NCBI GenBank assembly: GCA_948144175.1
Contig: CANXME010002520.1
Location: 62,001-126,000, forward strand
From: Closterium sp. NIES-65
Taxonomy: Eukaryota; Streptophyta; Zygnematophyceae; Desmidiales; Closteriaceae
Length of the DNA stretch: 64,000 nucleotides
Direction: 5' to 3'
Shown here: positions 44,003 through 53,605 of the stretch, piece after piece
Layout: every line of letters starts with the position of its first letter
Numbering within the stretch: the stretch's first letter is position 1
Notes under the pieces: generated by a model
Databases searched by the model: none
Seen by the model: only the letters and a program-made list of their open reading frames with translations
Told to the model about the DNA's origin: nothing
Translations under genes and position numbers: made by a program

Positions 44003-47000
44003 CTAATCGCCATCATACAAAACCTCACTCCTCGGTAATATCCCAACCACCTTCTTTCTGGCTCCCACGCCCACTCTCCACATCCTTGTCCTCACACCTT
44101 CCTTCAGCACCAGTACTTGTCTTGTCCAACTGTCTAGAGACTTGTTCTGAACAATCTCAGTGTCCTCACTACCAGGCTTCTCACGATCACCATCTGCTTC
44201 CCTCCCCCCCGCTTGCACGCCACTCTGCTTCCACTTCCTCCCCCTCTTTGTATGTGTTGCCTTCTGCTTAGCTTGGGCTGCCTTCCACATCAGACCCTTG
44301 TACGTCTCCCTCCACACCCTCCAGCGCCACCATATGCGGGCATCCACCAGTATTTTCATGTGGTCTTCGGTGCACCCTTTCAGAGTGGCTTTTTCAGCTG
44401 CTGATAACACCACAGTGTTTCGAATGCTGTCCCTGGGCCTCAGCATAAATGCAGCCGCCACGTAAGCAGTGGCAGCCTCCTCTATCGTAGTGTAAGCACC
44501 CACCCTCTTCTGTCTCTTCTTCCCATCCTTATCCTTCATAAGAATCTTTACCCCAAACTTGCCGGTGTCCGCCTCCACATATACCCCAATGTACTTAGTA
44601 GGCTTAGAACCGGGGTCATTTTCACCCTCGCCATCATCCTCGAGCTCCTCTCCTCCTGCTAATGGCTCCTGTTTAGGGGCAGCTAAGAAGCCTGACGTTG
44701 CGGCTGCACCTTCTTGCGCCAGTCTATATAGCTGATAGGAGGGATGAACAACGGAAACTACTGGTCCTTGCTGCCGGGACAACACCCAGTGCGGAATTGT
44801 GCCAGGAATTAGCAACTGGGCCAGGATCTGGTGGTAAGCACCAACTGCAGCCGCAAACTTGCTGTCAAGAGAGATTCTGGTGCTGGTACATTAGACATCC
44901 TTGTCTGGGATCTCATGCTACTGCTTTGCATACCCAGATAGCCGTAGTGGAGTGTTTGGTCCATGCTTGCGACCATCATTCTCTCTTGCGCTCTGCTCAC
45001 CCATAGAACCATGCTGCAAGAGGTTATCGACAGCCGTGCAATCCCTTTTGTTCCTGATTATCCAGCAAGAATAAAAAACGCAAACTACATTATAAATCTC
45101 TAACATGCGCACTCTAAACCGTCACCCATGTGTCGGGTACCGCAACACTCACATTGAGCACATGGCGCGGAACCACTTCCAGCATCTTATCAATATGCGC
45201 CTTGTCTGCATGTGGATGCGTGGCTTTAGCTAATGTAAACTGAGAAAACAGAAACAAGAATGAATGAACTATGAATGAAGTGGGTACAAGTACTAACCCT
45301 AATTGGGTTGTACCCCCTATGGGATACCCCACTACAGCCTACACAAAAGCATAAGCTATAATGTTCTGACATAAACAACACCCTGCACCCAAAGAAATAA
45401 CCCAGACACGTGTTTCAATCAGCATGTACTTGTGTGCACCAAAAACACGATACCGAGAAGTTGCACATACAACTTGGTGCCGCTGAAAACCTTCTTCATG
45501 TTCTTTGGGCGTCGGGAGCTGTCAAACAACACCATCTCAAAAGGCGTGCAATCCCTTTTGGTCCTACTTTCCAGCATGCGGCAGGGTGATATTACGGTCA
45601 CGAAGGCATAGTGATCTCTGCATCAAATGAAGCATCCCACACGGATGAAGTTTAATTAAACACAAAAACCACTAAAAAGTGCTTAAAACATGGATGCGGG
45701 CTCACTCCAGGAAGACGAGGACCGCTAGGAAGTCGTGCTCAAGGAGCAGGAGCCCGTTTCCAGCCATGACTGGCAAATTCCATGCCGTGGTTTGCTTGAA
45801 AGCCTTGCATTCAAGCGCCGCCCACGTTTTATCGTTGCTCAGCTTCGGCACACGAATGCTTAGCAGCCTGCAATACAAAGAACACTCATAGTGTATGCCT
45901 GTTAAGCTTAGCGACCTGCCCTCTTGCGGCAAGTTTACATGTACTCTTATCCTACTCACACAAAGTGCACTCAATGCAACGTTACTCACACGTTGTGAAA
46001 GTCGACGACTGCGTCTGACAGCCATGTGTCATCCGCGATCGAGATAAGTTCCTTCTTGTCCACAACACATGCCACGCCCCGATGATCCACGAACTCCATG
46101 TTCCGGTACTCGACTTTGTGGTAATTCTTCACTAGGGACGCCACAAGATCGTCGAGCTGAGGGTCTTCTGGTGGTGCGATTGTCAACGGGAGTCGTTGTG
46201 AGACCCCGTCCTTGCTTGGGCGGAGCCGACTTCGTGGTCGGGTGTACGGGGGAGTGCAGCCGACCTGCAGCAGTAGGCGTGCTGGTCGATGAGGAGTTTG
46301 ACCTGCACGGGGGCCACTACGACGGGCGCCGACTTCCGGGCGCCTAAGAGGTTGACCAGGAGGTCGACCGAACGGAGTGGTTGATGAAGGAGAGGCCGAC
46401 GTCGACCTCGATAGGGGAGACTGGGGATATTGAGCTGGTGGGCATCGAAGAGCAAGACGCCCGGGCAGCTGGATGTCGAGCAATAGGGCGCCGGGGTGGA
46501 GGGCGCCGCCCTTGGGCGGCCGACGACTTGGCGAAGTCGGCGGCCTGGTCCCGTCGCGGTCGACGAGGGGACACCAACCAGGGATGATCCCGACCTGACG
46601 CGGCGAACTGGTTGCCCGGTCGACCGGGATACCCGGGCGACGTGTGCGAAGATTGCCGGGGCAGTTCTGCGAGGCCGACCTCAGGGGTGGTATCCCGAGG
46701 TCGACGTGGCTGGTGGGCGCAGTCGCTGGTGTGGAGTCAACCTGGGCGTCTGCGTTGTGCACGTGATATGGAAGAGCGCACCAACCAGCTGCGCGCACTT
46801 GCTTCGTAGGGTCACCATTGTCCTGCGGGTGCAACGCTGTGCAGCCGACTTGCTGCAGCGTTGGCACGCTATGGACTTGCAACGTTGGCAAGCCGCGACC
46901 TTGCTCTGCTGGAGCGCGGTCAACCGAGTCCTACTGGCATGCGGTCGACCGTGCTCCGCTAGAAGTAGACCAGCAGCTTTGCTAGATCTGATGTAGTCTT

Positions 47001-47370
47001 GCATGCCAATAGTGTTGCTATCATTATTATGAACTTTTGCTAGTGAAACTCTTGCCAACTTTCCCTGTGAACCAGCAAACAGTGCAAGCACAAGTAAACG
47101 ACTAAGTGAACGAACACAGAAATCACACGAGCACCTGTGCCTAGCCCATAGTCAACCTCCTGATGTTAGAGTTATCTCCGCAGCGATGATCTTTGCATTG
47201 AACTTACTGGGACTCTTCTCTTCCGCATCTTCCACGGTCCGCCGCTGCTTCTTTTTCTGCGCGTCAGCATCCTTACCCTTTCGCGAGCGCATAGCGCGGA
47301 CTTCAAGAACTTCGTCTTCCGAGCCGTCGCTAGAAGCGTTATTCCGGCTAAGAGCCTTTTTGGGTGCCAT
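44003..47370 (-). CDS. Gene Y: Ulp1-like protease region joined to an AP2-like domain
   Basis: Minus strand, several exons. 47370-47152 encodes a basic start (MAPKKALSRNNAS). An exon ending at 45990 ends TWLSDAVVDFHNV; then 45867-45706, 45617-45454 (DHYAFVTVI, VLFDSSRRPKN), 45205-45153, an exon ending 44934 (NKRDCTAVDNLL) and 44876-44003. Junctions 45990/45867, 45706/45617, 45454/45205 and 44934/44876 keep phase with GT-AG. The WL-D entry motif, HY, FDS and later DC follow the order His, Asp, Cys of Ulp1/SENP (C48) SUMO proteases. The last exon has KYIGVYVEADTGKFGVKI, then KRVGAYTTIEEAATAYVAAA, a recognisable AP2/ERF-like domain. The junction 45153 to the DC exon does not keep phase, and the links upstream of 45990 are unproven. 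If joined, it is an unusual protease and DNA-binding fusion. Confidence 0.55.
45241..45371 (-). mobile_element. Solo LTR in an intron of gene Y, TSD TAAAC
   Basis: 131 bp from TGAGAAAACAG to ATGTTCTGACA, with the ACTAACCCT and GTACCCCCTATGGG core shared by the Copia LTRs of this window. TAAAC precedes (45236-45240) and follows (45372-45376). It lies between exons 45454 and 45205, so splicing could remove it. Confidence 0.9.
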
Positions 47371-47664
47371 TAGACGAAGTGTAGAGAAGCGTTAGGGTAC
47401 TAAATGGAAATGCAAGTCGCTAGTGAGCAGAAGCAAAAATGGTGCACTGAATCCACACCTGCGTTAGGTTAGGGTTCCGAGCAGGACAGATTCGTTTCCG
47501 CGCATATAACTCTTTCAAGTCGTAAGCCCCAGTCACCACCTATCCACCAAAGAAAATGAGATATACACGTCGGGCAACACGATGTGCAACGCAGCATGCG
47601 CATCTTCTCGAGACGATGACACATGTCAGCCGATGTGTTCTCCTGGCACTTTGATGGGTGCATA

Positions 47665-47882
47665 TGTCAGAATATGTTGTTTGGGTAGTCTGCATTGGGG
47701 CACTCAATAGTGAGTACAGCCCCTTAGGGTTTGCTATTTGTATCCTGCTGCTTGCTAGTTCAATCATTCCCTTCTCAATTCCATTCCTGCACACAACCTA
47801 GCTCGTACTTGGCGCCTCATTGCTCTAGTCCTACTGTGGCCTAGGCTACTAAGCCTAGGCCGTGCTCTCACTATATCTGACA
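47665..47882 (+). repeat. 5' LTR of the non-autonomous element
   Basis: 218 bp, TGTCAGAATATG to TATCTGACA; contains the inverted GGCCTAGGCTACTAAGCCTA word near its 3' part. Confidence 0.95.
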
Positions 47883-48059
47883 TGGTATCAGAGGGCGGCA
47901 TGTCTGCCGCCTTCCTGTGTATGGGCCCACCACCTGCTTCCGCTGCCCTACCGTCCGCCGCGCGCCCCGTGGTGCGCGGCGGCGAAACCCTAATTTCTGC
48001 CCGCCGCGCGCTCGGGGCGCCTGGCGGGTTTCCCTTCAATGGCGCCCGTCGTGGTGCCC

Positions 48060-48540
48060 TTGGGGGGGCCTCCGCGGTCCCCTCCCGTCGAAGCGCCCGT
48101 CGAGGCGCTCTCGGGGACCCGCGCGGCCTCCCCTCCCGTCGCCCGTCGAGGCGACCTCGGGGACCCGCGCGGCCTCCCCTCCCGTCGCCCGTCGTGGCGA
48201 CACGGGGGCCGCCCTCCCCGTCGCCCGTCGTGGCGACCACAGGGGCCGTGCGCGGCGCCCTCCCCGTCGCCCGTCGAGGCGACTTCGGGGGCCGTGCGCG
48301 ACGCCCTCCCCGTCGCCCGTCGAGGCGACTTCGGGGGCCGTGCACGGCCCTCCCCGTCGCCCGTCGTGGCGACTTCAGGGGGCCCGCGCGGCGCCCTCCC
48401 CGTCGCCCGTCACGGCGACTTCGGGGGGCCTGCGCGGCGCCCTCCCCGTCGCCCGTCGAGGCGGCTCTGGAGGCCCGTCGCGGCGCCCTCTCTGGTGCCC
48501 GTCGTGGCGCCCCGGGGGGGGGGGGCCGCGCGGCTCCTTG
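48060..48540 (+). repeat. GC-rich repeats of the CCCGTCGAGGCGACTTCGGG type
   Basis: Degenerate tandem units in the element interior, with CGTCGCCCGTCG recurring about every 40-60 bp. ORFs across it (for example 47882-48829) are open only because stops are rare in this composition. Confidence 0.8.
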
Positions 48541-49444
48541 CTCGTCGCCCCTCGGGGCGCCCCTCCCTCCTCCTAACTCCTCCTACCTCCTCCTACCTCT
48601 CACCTGCAGCGGCCGCCCCTGGAGCAGCCCGCACCTGCAGCAGCAGCCCGCACCTGCAGCAGCAGCCCCTGGAGCAGCCTGTGCCTGCAGCAGCCGCCCC
48701 AGGACCCGCGCGAGCCACCCCTACGGAAGCCCGTCCCGTCCCCCCCCCCCCCCCCCGTGCTGCCCATTTCTCCCATTCCGCCGTGCGTTCCGCGGTGGTG
48801 GGGGTGTGGGGTGGCAAGCATGGGGGTGAGAGGAGTGGGTTCTCCCCTCCTCCTTTTTTATCTCCCACTGCTGCAGCTGCCACTGAGGGGGGTGGAGGTG
48901 TGGGAGCAGTGAGGAGTGGAGCTATGGGGGTGATGTGGGGAGTGGAGCTATGGGGGTGATGTGGGAGTGGAGCTAGGGGTGAAACTGGGAGTGTGTGTAG
49001 GGGGGTGTGGGACTTCTTGGGGAGGCTGAGAGGAGGCTGCCGTCTAGTCGTCCGCAGCACCTGTAGTCCGGGGCGCTCTACTGGTAGCCCAGAGAGCCTG
49101 CTGCGCCTGTCGCCCGTGGGTCCGTTGCTCCTGCCGCTCGTCGTAGCCCGTGAGCCAGTTACTCCAGTAGTCCGGGGCGCTGTCCCGGTAGCCACTGTGC
49201 CAGCCGCTCCTGTTGCCCGTGTGTCTGCAGCTTCAACCGTCGTCTCCCATCTTCTCTCCTCTCACAGTCCCTCCTCCTCCTCACTTGCCCGCTGTGACTA
49301 CCACTAGCTTTGCTCATAATTGTGAACTTTAAACTGTTGCTTCTTGTAATTGTGCTCAGAATGTGTGGTGACATTGTGATCCACCCTGAGCTTGTTCTGC
49401 TTTGCTTACTGTGCTGATTACACCCCACTTTGGCTATGGGGGTG

Positions 49445-49662
49445 TGTCAGAAAATGTTGTTTGGGTAGCCTGCAGTGGGGCACTCAATAGTGAGTACAGC
49501 CCCTTAGGGTTTGCTATTTGTATCCTGCTGCTTGCTAGTTCAATCATTCCCTTCTCAATTCCATTCCTACACACAACCTAGCTCGTACTTGGCGCCTCAT
49601 TGCTCTAGTCCTACTGTGGCCTAGGCTACTAAGCCTAGGCCGTGCTCCTACTATATCTGTCA
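49445..49662 (+). repeat. 3' LTR of the non-autonomous element
   Basis: 218 bp, TGTCAGAAAATG to TATCTGTCA, nearly identical to the 5' copy. Confidence 0.95.
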
Positions 49663-49859
49663 GCATATGCGACCACTACAACCCTTTCATCATAGATCTC
49701 CGGCAGTAGTCGATGTGATTGTATCGAGGGGTTGGGAATAAGGCGTGTAACAAGCTATTATTAACGGAAATAGCTAGTATCTATTGTGACTGCGGGAGTG
49801 CATATCAAATAGCTCTAAGCCCATTAGGTGCCCAGTTTAGGGTTTCACATACAAGCAAA

Positions 49860-50856
49860 ATGATAGGAAACAAGCGTGGAGTTTGCAGGAATGATTTTAC
49901 AAGTGACCGCGACTTACAGTCCCATCTTGCTAATGGAAACAAATGCGGCAACAAGCTCAAGCGAAATCTTGAACAGCTTATGTTTAATGCCTATCTGGAT
50001 GCGCTGAATAGACTCGGGCACAGTCGACCTAGCAGCCCGGCGAGATCAAAAGCCAGAACCAGTGGGGGGCTTATACAACAGCCGCCAAGACCCTCTATTC
50101 CATTGACGACGCCCGAGCATCCATCAAGGGCTCATGACGAAGATGACGTCTCAAAATGTTCTGAGGCTGTCGACGTCTCTATGGTTTTCGACACGCTTAC
50201 GGAGTTGTATTTGTTTTTCCGCGACGTGGACTTATCGCGCCGAGAAGTGAACCGTCTACTTAATATTTTCTGGAACCCACTGTTCAATCTTAAAGCCTTA
50301 CGATATTGGCACAACTACGCTGATGTTAAGCGATGGGGCAAGGAGCGAGCCCCGCCATACATGGTTCCGTGGAAAACTAAAGAGATAATCGTGCGCGGAC
50401 CTAAAGGAATTTCGCAAAAGCCACCCCTTCACTACCGCGACACGGAGTTGGTAAGTCACAAATGTCATGAGTGCGGCGATGCTACCAACGACTAGATGTT
50501 TGGGTTGCAGGAATGAGGGTTTATATAACTACATTGACCTAACATGTTTGTTGCTTGTGATGTGTCCGGCTCGTAAAGAAGCTTGTCCGTATCTTTTCTG
50601 GGAAGAAAGGATTCGTGTGGAAGCCTAAAAAAACAAAATCAAGAAGGGAAAGCGAGTTTTTGAGGGGCCGGAGACGGGTACTTAGATGCACGAGGCGTAG
50701 GTACGCTGCCAAAGTGATACGTCTTTGCTCTCCATATGCAGAAGACTACCGTCTACACCCTCCTTTCATTCCCCCACCGTAGGTCTTAGTGGCAGAAAGA
50801 AATTAAGGACAATAAAGCTCTGATTCTCGGCGTCATCGTGTACAGCGACAGCACGC
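49860..50856 (+). pseudogene. Transposase-like gene, 5' exons (Plavaka/CACTA-like)
   Basis: ATG 49860 (MIGNKRGVCRNDFTSD) opens an exon to a GTAAGT donor at 50451. It has a finger-like start (C, then H and C in HLANGNKC), a Pro/Ser linker and LSRREVNRLLNIFWNP. A second exon probably begins at 50579. A third begins at 50790 (WQKEIKDNKALILGVIVYSD) and is cut at 50856 by Copia G. The C-x-F-x-H-x-C start, the RREVNRLL segment and the I-YSD-T word are what I associate with Plavaka/En-Spm-like transposases. The exon resumes at 53510 in phase. Upstream of ATG, about 200 bp separate it from the non-autonomous LTR element. Confidence 0.5.
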
Positions 50857-50880
50857 TGTCAGATTTATATGACATATTTG

Positions 50881-51899
50881 CTGAGCGGCTATGTGCAGCA
50901 GCACCCGAAGAGTGGTCATCTTCGGGGTGGGAGAGAAGGTCTGAAAGTAGTCAACTCCCTGCCGCTGACTGAAGCCACGAGCAACGTACCGCGCCTTGAA
51001 GACAGGTGGAGAGCCCGGCGGCCGCTTCACCCTGAAGATCCACATGCCACTGACGATGTTCGCCCCAGGAGGGGGAACTGCGTCAACGTAGGTGCCTGTG
51101 GACTTCCAGGAAGCCATCTCTGCATCCATAGCTGCCTGCCACTGAGACGAGTAGGGACCCTCTACGGCCTCCGCGTAAGAGCGCGGAGTCGGGATGTCTA
51201 GTGCATCCGGGTCTCCCTCAGGAGCAAGCAGTACAGACGCAAGATGAGGTGAAGCAGCAGCCAGACACTGTAACTCCTCCTGCCTGTCCTCTAGGACGTC
51301 CGTGCCAAGAGCACACTCACCCTCGACGGACGGAGGACAGACAGACGCAGACTCAGCAACAAGACTAGCAGCGTAGTCTAGACGACAGCGAGCAGCAAAG
51401 TCGTCTAGCTGCTAGTCTTGTTGCTGAGTCTGCGTCTGTCTGTCCTCCGTCCGTCGAGGGTGAGTGTGCTCTTGGCACGGACGTCCTAGAGGACAGGCAG
51501 GAGGAGTTACAGTGTCTGGCTGCTGCTTCACCTCATCTTGCGTCTGTACTGCTTGCTCCTGAGGGAGACCCGGATGCACTAGACATCCCGACTCCGCGCT
51601 CTTACGCGGAGGCCGTAGAGGGTCCCTACTCGTCTCAGTGGCAGGCAGCTATGGATGCAGAGATGGCTTCCTGGAAGTCCACAGGCACCTACGTTGACGC
51701 AGTTCCCCCTCCTGGGGCGAACATCGTCAGTGGCATGTGGATCTTCAGGGTGAAGCGGCCGCCGGGCTCTCCACCTGTCTTCAAGGCGCGGTACGTTGCT
51801 CGTGGCTTCAGTCAGCGGCAGGGAGTTGACTACTTTCAGACCTTCTCTCCCACCCCGAAGATGACCACTCTTCGGGTGCTGCTGCACATAGCCGCTCAG
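50881..51899. repeat. 492-bp inverted repeat with 35-bp centre
   Basis: 50881-51372 is the reverse complement of 51408-51899; every stretch I compared matched. The 35-bp centre (51373-51407) is itself a natural continuation of the RT-side sequence on the minus strand, as expected of a snap-back copy. Confidence 0.9.
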
Positions 51900-53165
51900 C
51901 GCGACTACGAGCTTCACTCTCTCGACTTCAGCACTGCGTTCCTACAGGGTAGCCTGCACGAGGAGATCTGGCTGCGCCGTCCACCTGGCTTCACTGGGAC
52001 TTTCCCTCCTGGCACCCAGTGGAGCCTCCGACGGCCAGTCTACGGTCTCCGCCAAGCACCGCGTGAGTGGCACGACACACTGAGGACTACGCTTGCGGCT
52101 CTTGGGTTTGCTCCTTCTACTGCTGACCCGTCGCTGTTTCTGCGCACCGACACTTCTCTGCCGCCGTTCTACATCCTCGTGTACGTCGACGACTTGGTCT
52201 TTACCACAGCGGACACTGCTGGACTCGCCTACGTGAAGTCCGAGCTGCTGAAGAGACACACGTGCACAGACCTGGGTGAACTGCGCAGCTACCTTGGCTT
52301 GCAGATCACTCGGGACAGAGCACGCCGCACCATTACCCTGACTCAGTCACACATGGTGCAGCAGGTCCTTCAGCGCTTCGGCTTCACGTACTCCTCGCCT
52401 CAGGCCACTCCTCTGCCTACTCGCCACTCGCTCTCAGCTCTGCCTTCGGATGAGTCCGTAGAGCCAAGTGGCCCGTACCCAGAGCTTGTTGGCTGCCTCA
52501 TGTACCTGATGACCTGCACACGACCTGACCTTGCATACCCTCTGAGCATTCTTGCACGCTATGTTGCTCCTGGGAGACACCGACCAGAGCACATGGCTGC
52601 AGCGAAGAGGGTGTTGCGCTACCTGTGCAGTACGTCGGGCATGGGGCTAGTGCTTGGAGGGCGCAGTCCAGTGGTCCTTACAGGGCACGCGGACGCTTCT
52701 TGGGCTGACGACCAGGCTACGCAGCGGTCGTCACAGGGTTACACCTTCAGTCTTGGTTCCGGCTCTGTCTCTTGGCGGGCTACTCGCTCGTCTTCGGTTC
52801 TCAGCTCCAGTTGTGAGGCTGAGATCTACGCTGGGGCCATGGCTGCACAGGAGCTTCGCTGGCTCACCTACCTGCTGACTGACCTTGGAGAGCCGCCTCG
52901 TTCTCCTCCAGTGCTGTACGTAGACAACAAGGCCATGCTGGCCTTGTGTCGAGAGCAGCGTCTGGAGCACAGAACGAAGCACATTGCTCTTTGCTACTTC
53001 CTTGCTCGTGAGCTGCAGCAGCGTGGACAGTTGCGGCTTGCGTACGTGGCCTCTGAGGCCAACACTGCTGATGTGTTCACCAAGGCACTCGCGCCTTGTG
53101 ACCATCAGCGCCTCTGCACCCAGCTGGGTCTTGTGCCTGTCTTGCCTCACTTGCTCTCCTCTTGA
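51408..53165 (+). pseudogene. Copia G RT-RNase H, open frame
   Basis: Open from the centre of the palindrome to the stop after VLPHLLSS, with no internal stop. MWIFRVKRPPGSPPVFKARY, AFLQGSLHEEIW, YVDDLVFTTAD, YLGLQITRD and RNase H to ADVFTKALAPCD. The N-terminal polyprotein parts are absent, so it cannot be made as a normal Gag-Pol product. Confidence 0.85.
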
Positions 53166-53376
53166 CTTTACTTGTACTGTGACATATATATACCTGCTCT
53201 TGCTTGTCTAGTTTTATATTTATATGTCTGTACTCCTGCATGTGAACTGGCCTCTGGCCCTGCTCTTGTGCTCGGACTGTGTGGTGACGTTGTGATCCAC
53301 CCTGAGCTTGCTCTGCTTTGCTTTACTTGACTGGTCTTGTGACCCCTTGCTCTCCCCCACTTTGCCTATGGGGGTG

Positions 53377-53504
53377 TGTCAGATTTATATGACATATTTG
53401 CTGTAGGCTATAGTGGGGTAGCACATATGGGGTACAGGGTTTCTAGGGTTGTATTTGTACCCAATCTTTCCTTAGTCATTTCATTCCTGTTTACTTGTTT
53501 CACA
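53377..53504 (+). repeat. 3' LTR of Copia G
   Basis: 128 bp, TGTCAGATTTATATG to TTGTTTCACA; its first ~27 bp recur at 50857-50883. Confidence 0.9.
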
Positions 53505-53509
53505 CACGC

Positions 53510-53605
53510 ATGCGTCGCGCAATGGCATGCGAAATACCTTATCTGCCCTTATTTCGCTTATTAATATAACTCCCAAAAAGGATCCCCGAACCCCGGAGAA
53601 GCAGA
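53510..53605 (+). pseudogene. Transposase-like gene, continuation of the interrupted exon
   Basis: Joined in phase to 50856 it reads ST-HASRNGMRNTLSALISL, then INITPKKDPRTPEKQKD. The pattern of YSD-T followed some residues later by SL-NI is kept. It ends within about 10 bp of where the RT of Copia H begins on the minus strand. Confidence 0.55.

Larger units (their letters stand above)
47665..49662 (+). mobile_element. Non-autonomous LTR element, TSD GCATA
   Basis: 218-bp LTRs (47665-47882, 49445-49662), PBS TGGTATCAGAG directly after the 5' LTR, PPT CTATGGGGGTG before the 3' LTR. GCATA at 47660-47664 and 49663-49667. The 1.56-kb interior has no gag or pol motif, only GC-rich repeats and the usual 3' leader sequence, so it must be mobilised by a relative. 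LTRs differ at only a handful of positions. Confidence 0.95.
50857..53504 (+). mobile_element. Copia G: foldback element, TSD CACGC
   Basis: Only the first ~27 bp of a 5' LTR (50857-50883) remain. They join at CTG to an inverted piece of RT (50881-51372), then 35 bp, then the direct RT-RNase H region, PPT and a complete 128-bp 3' LTR (53377-53504). CACGC lies at 50852-50856 and 53505-53509, so the structure inserted as one unit. No gag, protease or integrase. Confidence 0.9.

Noticed and set aside
45112-45419. KRDCT words in two exons of gene Y as two catalytic sites
   Set aside because: They share a 15-bp identical stretch, but only the second lies after the His and Asp motifs in the order expected of Ulp1 proteases; the first is probably a chance or small duplication.
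46069-46996. Plus-strand ORFs in the GGTCGACC-rich stretch
   Set aside because: Composition-driven. The minus frame ends in the WLSDAVVDFHNV motif at a usable donor, so the coding strand is minus.
47882-48829. 315-codon ORF in the non-autonomous LTR element
   Set aside because: Low-complexity Arg/Pro/Ala translation of GC-rich repeats, equally open in other frames, no domain.
49672-49680. CACTACAAC as the terminal repeat of a CACTA element
   Set aside because: I found no matching GTTGTAGTG end in the expected position downstream, and the same short word occurs inside coding sequence at about 61105.
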